From Sedimentisphaerales bacterium (GTDB lineage Bacteria > Planctomycetota > Phycisphaerae > Sedimentisphaerales > Anaerobacaceae): DNA of 12,023 nucleotides. Below, piece after piece: positions 1 through 8,300 of this stretch. The notes beneath the pieces were generated by a model. The model was not told where the DNA came from. It saw only the letters and a program-made list of their open reading frames with translations, and did no database searches. The stretch's first letter is position 1. Each line of letters starts with the position of its first letter. Made by a program: the position numbers and the translations under genes. The DNA is taken from positions 1 to 12,023 of the forward strand of contig JAFGTU010000193.1 of NCBI GenBank assembly GCA_016933985.1, written 5' to 3'.

Positions 1-546
1 GATTCGGCTTGTGCGGCGATGCTGCGGACGTACCGCAAGGGGCACACGGCTGAAGACCTTGCCTCGGCGGTGAAGCTCTGCCGGGCGAACGACATGGCGG
101 TTATGATCGACCTGCTTTTGGGCGGGCCGGGCGAAACAGTTCAAACTGCCCGGCAAACGATCTACTTTATCAAGCGAATCAATCCCGACTGTGCCGGGGC
201 GACGCTCGGTATTAGGCTTTATCCGGGCACGGGCATCAGCGAGGCTATCAGCAGGCGGATCGAGGCCGGCGACGAGAGCGGTATCCATCGCCGGTACGAC
301 GGGCCGCTCGATCTGTTCAAGCCGACGTTCTATATCTCGCCTGCTCTGGGCGACGACCCTGGCGGGCTTATCACGGAGCTGATCGGGGGGGACAAGCGGT
401 TCTTTACTTCTGCCAAGAGCGATGAGCCGGGGCCGCGCGACGGGCCGGCAGGCTACAACTACAACGAGAATCAGCCCCTGGTCGAGGCCATTCGCAACGG
501 CGCCCGCGGAGCATACTGGGACATCCTCCGCCGACTCAATGCCTGA
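1..546 (+). CDS. Radical SAM protein, C-terminal part (5' end outside window)
   Basis: The frame is open from the first base, so the ATG at position 19 is internal and the gene begins upstream; 181 residues are visible, ending at TGA 544-546. The visible part fits the second half of a radical SAM TIM barrel. A segment resembling the usual SG..xxLRxYRKGHT stretch is followed by a strand ending in LLLGGPGET, the motif that in B12-binding-domain and related radical SAM proteins lies near the SAM pocket, and then by GIRLYPGTGIS. The CxxxCxxC iron-sulfur motif would lie upstream and cannot be seen. These enzymes use a 4Fe-4S cluster and S-adenosylmethionine to generate a radical in the cytoplasm. 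The substrate cannot be told from this half. The tail (about residues 95-181) is less conserved and has no motif I recognise. It converges with the GH130 gene across a 51-base gap. The radical SAM assignment is fairly sure; the subfamily is not. Confidence 0.75.
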   Translation, partial: DSACAAMLRTYRKGHTAEDLASAVKLCRANDMAVMIDLLLGGPGETVQTARQTIYFIKRINPDCAGATLGIRLYPGTGISEAISRRIEAGDESGIHRRYDGPLDLFKPTFYISPALGDDPGGLITELIGGDKRFFTSAKSDEPGPRDGPAGYNYNENQPLVEAIRNGARGAYWDILRRLNA

Positions 547-597
547 CAAACGCTGATTCTGAAGAAACGGATTCCGCATCAAGCGTGAAACAACAAC
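547..597. other. Convergent intergenic gap with weak bulged inverted repeat
   Basis: This 51-base gap separates the 3' ends of the radical SAM gene and the GH130 gene. CGCTGAT (551-557) can pair with ATCAAGCG (578-585) if one A is bulged, giving a 7-bp stem and a 20-base loop. No convincing T-tract follows on either strand (only TTT on the minus strand), so a two-way intrinsic terminator is possible but not supported. Confidence 0.25.
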
Positions 598-1548
598 TTA
601 TGGACTCGAACTCTTGCGAAGAAAACCAAGAAGTTCATCGATCCGCGCCGTCGCCAGAGCAATGCACGAATCCGCTGCTCCATAGTACATCATGACCTTG
701 TTTCCATCCGTAGTCCATCCGCACGGGAAGACAACGTCGTCCACGTCGCCCTCACGCTCATAGTGGGCTTTAGGCCCGAACACCCACTCCTCCGACCGGC
801 GTATCACGATCCTCGGGTCCTGAAAATCAAGCAACGCCAAGCCGAGGCGATATATCGAGCCGGAGGCGGTCGTGCGAACGCCATGATATAGAATTAACCA
901 ACCTTCAGTAGTTTTGAGGGGTGGCGCAGATAATCCTATTTTGTTGGCATCCCACCAGCCGCCCAATCGGGCCTGAATCACTTCCTGATGGTCTCCCCAG
1001 TGCTTCAAGTCCGGCGAAAATGATATCCAAATATCCGCTGAGGTGCCGGGATGTTTTGCAACCGGCCTATGGAACATCGCCCAACGACCATTGAACCGCA
1101 CCGGGAGAAGCGCAGCATCCTTATCTTCAGGCGGCATAACAGGCCCAAGACGGGTAAAAGTGCGAAAATCCTTCGTCGTCGCCAGCGAGACAAGTGGGCC
1201 GCCGTGCGAGAATGCGGTGTACGCCACTGCCCACACATTCATCTCCTCAAGCCACGTCAGGCGAGGATCCTCAATACCCCATATTTCCTCGGGGTGGTTC
1301 TTCGGATCCTGCACCATGGTCGGGGAAGCATCGATTTCCCACCCGTGCACACCATCGCTGCTTCGAGCCACTGTAAGATGAGAAATGCCGCGAAAATCCT
1401 CGACCCGGACCAAGAGTAGTGTCTTACCATCGACAATCGCGGCCCCGGCGTTGAAAACGGAATTTGCAGGGTAGGGCCAGTCGCGAACCGATAGAATCGG
1501 ATTGTCAGGGTGCCTGCAAAATACCTCGCGAGAGACTGCATTATTCAT
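598..1548 (-). CDS. GH130-family glycoside phosphorylase/hydrolase
   Basis: A 316-residue protein matching glycoside hydrolase family 130, whose known members phosphorolyse or hydrolyse beta-mannosides (for example mannosyl-glucose or beta-1,4-mannooligosaccharides). Family landmarks run in order along a five-bladed propeller: NPIL (16-19), VFNAGA (31-36), RVEDFRG (48-54), GIEDPRLT (91-98), then DKDAALLP, FHRP, SAPPLKT, LYHGV, FPCGW and YYGAAD. Asp94 in the EDPR motif is the expected proton donor. There is no signal peptide, so it should act in the cytoplasm on imported oligosaccharides. The ATG at 1548 has a purine-rich AAAGGGGG ribosome site about 6 bases upstream. It is the last gene of the minus-strand cluster, 33 bases after the MarC gene. 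Whether it is a phosphorylase or a hydrolase depends on the phosphate-binding basic residues, which I cannot map without an alignment. Family call secure; substrate unknown. Confidence 0.9.
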   Translation of the reverse strand: MNNAVSREVFCRHPDNPILSVRDWPYPANSVFNAGAAIVDGKTLLLVRVEDFRGISHLTVARSSDGVHGWEIDASPTMVQDPKNHPEEIWGIEDPRLTWLEEMNVWAVAYTAFSHGGPLVSLATTKDFRTFTRLGPVMPPEDKDAALLPVRFNGRWAMFHRPVAKHPGTSADIWISFSPDLKHWGDHQEVIQARLGGWWDANKIGLSAPPLKTTEGWLILYHGVRTTASGSIYRLGLALLDFQDPRIVIRRSEEWVFGPKAHYEREGDVDDVVFPCGWTTDGNKVMMYYGAADSCIALATARIDELLGFLRKSSSP

Positions 1549-1581
1549 AATTATCCCCCTTTCTCATGGCTACCTACGACA

Positions 1582-2166
1582 TTACGCCTTTCCAAGCATG
1601 CTTGCGAGGCCCTTGCGTATAAGCATAGCCGCTATCGCCGCAAGGAGAAGACTCATTACCTTCGACAAGGCCTTGGTGCCGGCCTCGCCCAGGACCTTAA
1701 TCAGAAGCTGCGAGAAGCTGAATATTAGCCCCGCCAGCAATACATTGGCCACCACTGATATGAGCGTCGCTAAAAGCCCATACTCCGATATCGCGAGAAC
1801 ACACGTCGTTAGCACGGCAGGCCCCACAATCAGAGGGGTTCCTATGGGAACAGCGCCAAGATTCTCACCCGGGATACGGCGACGTTTTACAGGGCTGAGG
1901 ATGTCGGTAATGGCAAGACAGAACAATATCGCGCCTCCGGCAATCATAAAATCCCCGACGGTAATGCCCAGGACTTTGAATATGCCCTTGCCGAGGAATA
2001 CAAATCCGATCGCGAGAACCAACGCCGTTCCCATCGACTGCACTATCGTTTTGCCCCGCTCCTCGCGCGTCATGCGAACGGTGAGAGAGACAAATATCGG
2101 GAGCACCCCAACGGCGTCAACCGCCACGAAGACAGGTATAAAAGCCAGCAATATATTCTGCCACAT
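1582..2166 (-). CDS. MarC (UPF0056) family integral membrane protein
   Basis: A 194-residue hydrophobic protein with about six predicted membrane helices, the usual size for MarC/YchE/YhgN proteins. The N-terminal segment FVAVDAVGVLPIF (13-25) corresponds to the conserved DP.G..P motif, here with Ala18 in place of the usual proline. It is followed by MIAGGAILFCLAI, then by PIGTPLIVGPAVLTT, the second conserved re-entrant-like half. The family lies in the inner membrane; its transport function is not established, and the older link to multiple antibiotic resistance is not accepted. The ATG at 2166 has AAAGG 5 bases upstream. It lies 30 bases after the Na+/Ca2+ antiporter gene and 33 bases before the GH130 gene on the same strand, so co-transcription is likely. 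Nothing in the sequence indicates a substrate. Confidence 0.88.
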   Translation of the reverse strand: MWQNILLAFIPVFVAVDAVGVLPIFVSLTVRMTREERGKTIVQSMGTALVLAIGFVFLGKGIFKVLGITVGDFMIAGGAILFCLAITDILSPVKRRRIPGENLGAVPIGTPLIVGPAVLTTCVLAISEYGLLATLISVVANVLLAGLIFSFSQLLIKVLGEAGTKALSKVMSLLLAAIAAMLIRKGLASMLGKA

Positions 2167-2196
2167 ATAAACCTTTGTGCCTTCAGATAATCGATG

Positions 2197-3174
2197 CTAA
2201 AGCGCGGTGCTCCGGCCGGCACGAAAAACAAGAAAAAGCACATAAACAACATACGCTACTATAAACACTCCGCCCTCCCACCTGTCAAGCATCCTTCTCT
2301 TGCCTGTGAGCATGAAAAGCAGCAACAGCAAGCTCGCGGCCACAGTGACCATGATGTCAATACTCTGCTCCGCCGGCAATGGCAAAGGCCGGATAATCGC
2401 GCTTATTCCAAGTATGAAGAAAATGTTGAATATGTTCGATCCCACAATATTGCCCACGGCGATCTCGAAATTGCCCCTCCAAGTAGCCACAGCCGAGGTC
2501 GTCAACTCCGGCAGAGATGTCCCTACGGCCACTATCGTAAGACCTATGACCGTCTGGCCTACCCCAAGCGCCGCGGCGAGTTGAACCGCCCCGTTGACAA
2601 TCCATCTGCTGCCGACTACCAGGCAGAAAAGGCCGGCACAAATCATCACTGCAATGGCCGCCGGTCCGCGTCCGCCGCCGTGCAGCATCTCACCCATACC
2701 ATGTATCTCCTGCGCGATCCCGACCGTGTAGTAAAGAAACACAATGAAGAAACAGATCAGCACTATCCCATCGCTCCTTGCAAGAACGCCCGATTCGCCG
2801 CCGTCGATCAGCACATCGTTGCCCAATACCCACACCAAGACGGCCGCCAAAAGGCTCAGGGGAATCTCCTTCCAGACAGTCCCCTTCGTTACGGTCAGGG
2901 CCTTGATAACGCCGCAGATGCCGAGTATCAAAAGGATATTCGCCGTGTTGCTGCCCATAATATTGCCCAGCGCGATCCCAGCGTCGCCTTTGACACTCGC
3001 AGTGAGATTAACGAAAAGCTCCGGAAGAGACGTCCCGAAGGCAACTACGGTCAGCCCGATTGCCAAATCCGAGACCCGCAGACGCCTCGCAAGCGCAGAC
3101 GACCCTCGTATTAGTAACTCCGCCCCTGCGATGACCACCCCGAATCCAACAATCATTAACACATAACTGAGCAT
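2197..3174 (-). CDS. Na+/Ca2+ antiporter, CaCA superfamily (YrbG-like)
   Basis: A 325-residue inner-membrane protein with about ten hydrophobic segments and the two inverted alpha repeats that define calcium/cation antiporters. Repeat 1 has GTSLPE (47-52) and GSNTANI (74-80). Repeat 2 has GTSLPE (218-223) and GSNIFNI (245-251). The acidic residues Glu52 and Glu223 and the Asn/Ser residues of the GSN motifs form the ion site in the archaeal homologue NCX_Mj. It most likely exports Ca2+ in exchange for Na+. I chose the ATG at 3174 because GGGGGAGG lies about 10 bases upstream. A TTG at 3210 would extend the frame by 12 residues, but these would include the ribosome site and overlap the preceding gene. 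It lies 25 bases after the TIM-barrel gene and 30 bases before the MarC gene. The functional link to its sugar-enzyme neighbours is unclear. Confidence 0.92.
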   Translation of the reverse strand: MLSYVLMIVGFGVVIAGAELLIRGSSALARRLRVSDLAIGLTVVAFGTSLPELFVNLTASVKGDAGIALGNIMGSNTANILLILGICGVIKALTVTKGTVWKEIPLSLLAAVLVWVLGNDVLIDGGESGVLARSDGIVLICFFIVFLYYTVGIAQEIHGMGEMLHGGGRGPAAIAVMICAGLFCLVVGSRWIVNGAVQLAAALGVGQTVIGLTIVAVGTSLPELTTSAVATWRGNFEIAVGNIVGSNIFNIFFILGISAIIRPLPLPAEQSIDIMVTVAASLLLLLFMLTGKRRMLDRWEGGVFIVAYVVYVLFLVFRAGRSTAL

Positions 3175-3199
3175 AAACCTCAAACCTCCCCCGAACACC

Positions 3200-4165
3200 T
3201 CAAGCCCCAATCAGGCCCCATAAGCGGTTGAGCGAATCAATCGTCTTCTGCAGCGCCGCGCCGTCCTCCATATCGCGCAGCTCCTGGTCGAACGGCTCGC
3301 ACTCCACAGGCCCGTCATAGCCGATTTTAACAAGCGCGTTGATGAATCCCTTCAAATCAATCACGCCCGTAGTCACCGGCAGCTTCCGCCTGGAATCAAT
3401 CTGCTCATCGACCGCAATACCCGCCGGGGCATCGTTCACGTGCACGTGCACAATATCCTTGCCCGAAAGCCCAAGCAGCTCCTCGACCGTCCCGTGCGAT
3501 GTGTACCAGTGCCAGCTATCCATCAAGAGGCCGACGTTCCCCGTCCCAATCGCCGCCGCCAGTTCCATAACCTGCGACTGCTTGTAGATAAACTCATAAC
3601 GATACCGCGCCCGCGAAGTCTTAGGCCCGACAAATTCAAGACCCAGCCGAAGGTCATAGTCCGTCAGAATCTTCGCCACTTCATGCAGACGCCTCTTGTG
3701 CAGTTCGAAGTTCTGCTCGTATGTAAGCTCGTTGTGCCCCGGCGTAAGCCACGTTGCAACGCGCTTTACGCCCAGTTGCTGCAGAATGCCAGCCTCCTTG
3801 GGGAGTTGGCCAAGTCCCTTCTCAAACTCCTCCTCGCCCCTTCGGTACTGCACGCTCAATCCGCCCGCACCGTACCGAATCCCCTTTTGCTTCATCTCGC
3901 CGAGCCAGGCCGCAATCTCGTCGGCCGATTTCTTCTCAAATTCGCCCGCACTCGGCGTTATACCTTCGAACCCATACTTGACCGCATACTCCAGCGCCTG
4001 CCGCTGATTAGCCCGAACCCCAATATGCCCGCACCCTAAATTCTTATAGAACTTGACTTTCTTGCCTGTCTTAGCCTCCCCGGCAGCATCTCTGCAAAAA
4101 GCAATACCTGCCACACCCAAAACCGCAGACCGGCAAAACAAACGCCTCGAAATTACTTCATTCAC
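3200..4165 (-). CDS. Tat-exported sugar epimerase/isomerase-like TIM-barrel protein
   Basis: A 321-residue protein of the xylose isomerase-like TIM-barrel / AP-endonuclease family 2 superfamily (sugar phosphate isomerase/epimerase, COG1082 type). The N-terminus has a twin-arginine signal, SRRLF (6-10) followed by the hydrophobic stretch AVLGVAGIAF, so it should be exported folded, probably with its metal. Expected metal ligands are visible at strand ends: Glu177 (LGLEFVGP), Asp216 (LLMDSWHW), His242 (VHVHVND) and Glu288 or Glu290 (VECEPF). These enzymes isomerise or epimerise ketoses and keto-sugars; the E. coli relative YcjR acts on 3-keto-glycosides, and related members are common in planctomycetes. 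The start is GTG at 4165, chosen because AAGGAG lies 6 bases upstream; no in-frame ATG fits. It is the second gene of the dapB cluster, 80 bases downstream of dapB. The substrate is unknown. Confidence 0.85.
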   Translation of the reverse strand: MNEVISRRLFCRSAVLGVAGIAFCRDAAGEAKTGKKVKFYKNLGCGHIGVRANQRQALEYAVKYGFEGITPSAGEFEKKSADEIAAWLGEMKQKGIRYGAGGLSVQYRRGEEEFEKGLGQLPKEAGILQQLGVKRVATWLTPGHNELTYEQNFELHKRRLHEVAKILTDYDLRLGLEFVGPKTSRARYRYEFIYKQSQVMELAAAIGTGNVGLLMDSWHWYTSHGTVEELLGLSGKDIVHVHVNDAPAGIAVDEQIDSRRKLPVTTGVIDLKGFINALVKIGYDGPVECEPFDQELRDMEDGAALQKTIDSLNRLWGLIGA

Positions 4166-4206
4166 AATGATCTCCTTAAACTCATCCTCTCTCCTTTTCC
4201 TGGCCT

Positions 4207-4224
4207 CCTTGGTGTCTTCGTGGC
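4207..4224 (-). repeat. Short intergenic repeat, copy 1 (ACGAAGACAC type)
   Basis: In the 80-base gap between dapB and the TIM-barrel gene the minus strand reads GCCACGAAGACACCAAGG. This alternating CACGAAGACAC pattern resembles copy 2 at 10603-10626 and, from memory, short degenerate repeats scattered between genes in many environmental bacterial genomes. It does not overlap the ribosome site of the downstream gene. Function unknown. Confidence 0.4.
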
Positions 4225-4245
4225 AATAACTTCATCTTTTCACAA

Positions 4246-5043
4246 TCACACTATCCCAAGCACATCACTCATAGAATAAAGCCCCGGCTTCCTGCCCACC
4301 AGCCACTTTGCCGCCCGCAGCGCCCCGCGCACAAACGTATCCCTGCTGTTGGCCGTATGCCCGAGAGTAACCGTCTCACCCAAGCCCCCAAACATCACAC
4401 AATGTTCGCCCGTAATATCTCCCGCCCGAACGGCGTGCATCCCGATTTCACCCTTCTTGCGGAGCGTCTCCTTTCCGCTTCGCCCATCGACTATGCACGC
4501 CGGGAAATCGCGCCCCGCAGCCCTGGAGATGTTCTCAGCCAAAGTAAGCGCGCTGCCGCTCGGCGCATCCTTTTTGAAGCGATGATGCTGCTCGACTATC
4601 TCGATATCATAATCCTCGCCTAACATCGAGGCGACCCGCCCCACAACGTTGAAAAGAACATTCATCCCGACGCTCATATTGGTCCCGTATATGATGGGAA
4701 TCTTCTTGGCAGCAGTCAAGACCTTAGCCCGCTCCTCGTTTCCCAATCCCGTAGTCCCCAATACAAGCGAGACGTTGTTCTCGACACAATACCCAACAGT
4801 AGCCCCCGCCGCCTCAGGCAAAGAAAAATCAATCGCCACGTCAGCCCCAGCCGGAAAGCCGCTGTCGAGCTTAACCCCAATCGCCCCGACCCCGGCTACA
4901 TGACCGGCATCCTTGCCAATATCAGGATGCCCGGCCGCCTCGACAGCCCCAGCAATCTCAAACTCGCCCGACTCAACAGCCAGCGCCACAATCCGCCGGC
5001 CCATCCGACCGCCGGCCCCAACAACCAAAAGCTTAACCGTCAT
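4246..5043 (-). CDS. dapB: 4-hydroxy-tetrahydrodipicolinate reductase (DapB)
   Basis: A 265-residue cytoplasmic enzyme, the usual DapB length. It reduces the dapA product with NAD(P)H on the way to diaminopimelate (peptidoglycan) and lysine. The Rossmann motif GAGGRMG (9-15) binds the cofactor, and GTTG (96-99) and GTNMSVGMN (120-128) are typical. The signature EQHHRFKKDAPSGSAL (151-166) holds the expected catalytic His153 and Lys157; Ser164 replaces the commoner Thr of SGTA. The C-terminal VTLGHTANSRDTFVRGAL block is also canonical. I chose the ATG at 5043, with GGAG 7 bases upstream. A GTG extension to 5091 would place the start inside the predicted promoter. It is the first gene of the minus-strand cluster, and no other lysine gene is in the window. 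The reaction is well supported. Confidence 0.96.
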   Translation of the reverse strand: MTVKLLVVGAGGRMGRRIVALAVESGEFEIAGAVEAAGHPDIGKDAGHVAGVGAIGVKLDSGFPAGADVAIDFSLPEAAGATVGYCVENNVSLVLGTTGLGNEERAKVLTAAKKIPIIYGTNMSVGMNVLFNVVGRVASMLGEDYDIEIVEQHHRFKKDAPSGSALTLAENISRAAGRDFPACIVDGRSGKETLRKKGEIGMHAVRAGDITGEHCVMFGGLGETVTLGHTANSRDTFVRGALRAAKWLVGRKPGLYSMSDVLGIV

Positions 5044-5081
5044 CTCAAAACTCCAATAACTACCGTTGCATACGAACCGAC

Positions 5082-5109
5082 AATATACCACAACCCCAGA
5101 TTTTCACAA
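5082..5109 (-). promoter_or_regulatory. Predicted sigma70-like promoter for the dapB cluster
   Basis: On the minus strand TTGTGA (5109-5104, 4 of 6 matches to TTGACA) is followed after 16 bases by TATATT (5087-5082, 5 of 6 matches to TATAAT). Transcription would start near 5075, leaving a leader of about 30 bases before the dapB ATG at 5043. Spacing and position are good, but this is consensus matching only. Confidence 0.5.
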
Positions 5110-5154
5110 TCCCTAATCGTTGTCCCCGCGATCTCCTGCCAACCGGTTTTGTCC

Positions 5155-5183
5155 TTGAAAGGGCCGCTTGCATACTGTAGGTT
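5155..5183 (+). promoter_or_regulatory. Weak candidate promoter for the propeller gene
   Basis: TTGAAA (5155-5160) is followed by a 17-base spacer and TAGGTT (5178-5183), which matches only 3 of 6 bases of the -10 consensus. It is the best pair I found between the divergent dapB promoter and the start at 5301, and it would give a leader of about 110 bases. Low confidence. Confidence 0.2.
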
Positions 5184-5228
5184 TTAAGTAGTATCGACGC
5201 ATCGGCTTATGGATTCAGTGGGTAACAT

Positions 5229-5241
5229 GGGCTTTTAGCCC
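5229..5241 (+). repeat. Small perfect hairpin in the leader of the propeller gene
   Basis: GGGCT (5229-5233), TTT, AGCCC (5237-5241) form a perfect 5-bp stem with a three-base loop, about 60 bases before the ATG at 5301. It is followed by CTTG, not a T-run, so it is not an intrinsic terminator. It could be a REP-like element or an RNA leader hairpin. Confidence 0.35.
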
Positions 5242-5300
5242 TTGCCGCCCACGATGACCGGCTTTGTATCTTCGTTAGTACTGGAAAGGACCGGAATCTT

Positions 5301-8300
5301 ATGAATACCTATACTCAACGACATCCAACATATCAATTCTTCACCGTCCTGAGATACAGCCTTATCTTACTGTCCTTGTCAGCCGGTCCGGTATCCGCCG
5401 AGGACGCCGGCGAATTACTGAAACTATCCGGCATCGAAGGCGGCCTGATCGTCCATGTTGGCTGCTCTGATGGCGAGCTCACAGCCGCATTGCACGCCGG
5501 CGACCAATACTTCGTACATGGCCTCGATACCGATGAAAAGAATGTCGCTGCCGCCAGAGCCAATATCATCGAGAAGGGAATCTACGGCCCCGTAAGTATC
5601 GACAGATGGGACGGTAAGCTCCTGCCGTATGCAGATAATCTCGTGAACCTAATTGTCGCCCAAGACGCAGGAAAGCTCTCCCAAGACGAATTGCTCCGCG
5701 TCCTGGCCCCCAATGGCGTCGCACTTATCCGAAGCAAAGGCAGTTGGGAAAAAATCGTCAAGCCCTGGCCCGAAGAAATCGATGAATGGACCCACTATCT
5801 GCACGACGCCGACGGCAATCCCGTAGCCAACGATACCGTTGTCGGCCCGCCGGAGCGACTCCAGTGGATAGGCAGCCCGCCATGGTCCCGCCACCACGAC
5901 CACATGGCCAGCCTGACATCGTTAGTCTCCGCCTCAGGCCGACTCTTTTACATCCTCGACGAAGGCCCAAGAGCCTCGATTCAACTTCCCCCGGAATGGC
6001 GTCTGATAGCCCGCGACGGTTTCAACGGCATCATTCTATGGAAGCGGGACATCAGTCAGTGGTGCAGCCATCAGTACCCCCTAAAAAGCGGCCCGGCCCA
6101 CCTCCTCCGCCGCCTCGTAGCCGTCGGCGACCGTGTCTATGTCACTGTCGGCATCGATGCGCCCGTAACCGCCCTCGACGCCGCAACGGGCAAGACACTA
6201 CTGACTTACGGGGACAGCGAGCACACCAGAGAAATCATAGTCTCCGACGGCGCAGCATTCTTCGTAGCCGACACATCCCGGTCCCTCCTGCCGGATTGGC
6301 GACGCAAGCATACATACGTCTGGGCCAACACAAGCCAGGCCAACCCAGGCTGGGGATGGCAGAGAACCGCCCGAAAGATACTCGCCTACGAAGCCGACTC
6401 TGACCGGCTCCTATGGCAGGTTGAAGCCCCCGTCGCCCCATGCTCCCTCGCCGCCGATGCCAAACGAATCTTATTCCACGACGGAGAAAAGCTTGTCTGC
6501 ATCGACCGCGCCAATGGCCAGGAAATCTGGCAAGGCGCAAAAACGCCGACCGCCATTCCCGTCCCCACCAGCACAGGCCCCCGCGTCCTGCTCTACAAAG
6601 ACGTAGTTTTGCTCGCCCCCAACACCGGGCAGATGTCCGGCTGGGACGTCAACAACGGAAAGAAGCTCTGGGAGCAGCCGCAGCGGGCCAGCGGACACAT
6701 GTCACTTAAAGATCTCTTCGTAGTCGAAGGCCTCGTCTGGACAGGCTCAATCGCCAATAGCGGCGACGACGGCGCCTTTGTCGGCTACGACCCCGCAACC
6801 GGGATTCTCGCAAAAGAGTTCCCCGCAGACGTGCAGGTCCACTGGTTTCATCACCGCTGCTATTCATCCAAAGCCGCCGGCAAATACATCATGACCGGAC
6901 GCAACGGGACCGAATACATCGACCTCGAAGCCGAGCACTGGAAGCCAAACCACTGGCTCCGAGGCGGTTGCATCTATGGCGTCATGCCCTGCAATGGAAT
7001 GACGTATGCCCCTATGGACTCCTGCGGATGCCAGCTCGAAGCAAAGCTCACGGGACTAAAGGCACTTGCCCCCGGACCGCTGCCCAAAATATCTCAAGCG
7101 GCTCTCTCTGCCGAAGGCCGCCTGGAAAAAGGCCCCGCTTACCGAAAAGGCGAAGGCCCCTCCGCCTCCCCCGCCGACTGGCCCACATATCGCCACGACC
7201 CTGCCCGCAGCGGCGCTGCCTCTGGTGCCGTCTCGGCCGACCTCAACCAGGTATGGCAAACCAGACTGACAGCCCCGCTGACCGCCCCGACCATAGCCGC
7301 CGGAAAGCTCTTTGTAGCATCCAAAGACATCCACACTCTCCACGCCCTCAACACGCAAACGGGAAAACTGCGATGGTCATACACAACCGGCGGACGCATC
7401 GATTCGCCGCCAACCTATTACAGAGGCCTCGTCCTCTTCGGCTCGGCAGACGGATACATCTATGCACTTCGCGCTGAAGACGGCAGCCTCGCATGGCGAT
7501 TCAGGGCAGCACCCATAGACCAAAGAATGATGGCATGGGAGCAACTCGAATCCGCATGGCCCGTGCACGGAAGCGTCCTCGTATATAACGACGTCCTCTA
7601 CTGCACCGCCGGCAGAAATATGTATATCGACGGCGGAATCCGTCTCATCCGCCTCGACCCTCGCACCGGAAGACTTCTCGGCGAGACTGTTATGGACGAC
7701 AAAGACCCCGAAACAGGACTGGATATGCACATTGCATACCTCAAGAAGACCCAGGGCAACAATATGCCCGTCGCCCATTCCGACATCCTCTCATGCAACG
7801 GACACAACCTGTGGCTCCGCTCCCAGAAGATAACGTTCGACGGCAAACGAATCGAAATAGCCCTTCAAGACGTCACAGAGCAGAATCCCGAAGATTTCCA
7901 CATTTTCTGCCAGAACGGGTTCCTCGACGACTCATACTTCTTCCGGTCATACTGGACGTACGGACGACGAGTCACAGGCGGATACGGCGGCTGGTTCAGA
8001 GCCGGACGCCTCGTCCCGTCAGGCCGTATCCTCTGCTTCGACGACGCCCGTGTTTACGGCTACGGACGAAAGCCCGAATACATGCTCAACTCATCGGTCG
8101 TCGAATACCAGGTCTTCGCAGCCGAGAAGGTTGTCGCCCGCGACGCCATACAGAAAGTCGCCACAACCGACCGAGCCATCAATGCCCGATCCACCTACTC
8201 AAACGCAAGCTCATCCGACTGGCGAGTCCTCCACTTCTTCCCGCCCGAAGACCTCTCCGCTGCCAAGCTCCAATGGAAATTCGACCAGCCCGCCATAACC

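Noticed and set aside
1502..2170. 222-residue open frame on the plus strand opposite the MarC gene
   Set aside because: It is a shadow of the MarC coding frame; its translation is Ser/Thr/Arg/Ile-rich without a domain.
2194..3114. 306-residue open frame on the plus strand opposite the antiporter gene
   Set aside because: It is antisense to a clearly conserved CaCA gene, its translation is low-complexity and rich in His, Arg and Tyr, and it shows no recognisable motif.
3175..3210. TTG start extending the antiporter by 12 residues
   Set aside because: The extension would encode its own strong GGGGGAGG ribosome site and overlap the upstream gene; the ATG at 3174 fits better.
3437..3451. CACGTGCACGTGCAC palindromic stretch as an operator
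   Set aside because: It lies inside the TIM-barrel gene and simply encodes the VHVHV strand with the expected metal ligand.
5044..5091. GTG start extending DapB by 16 residues
   Set aside because: It would start inside the predicted promoter and precede the canonical MTVKLLVVGAGGRMG start, which has its own GGAG site.
5786..6403. 205-residue open frame within the propeller gene
   Set aside because: It is an out-of-frame, Arg/Pro-rich shadow of a GC-rich coding region whose main frame has clear propeller motifs.
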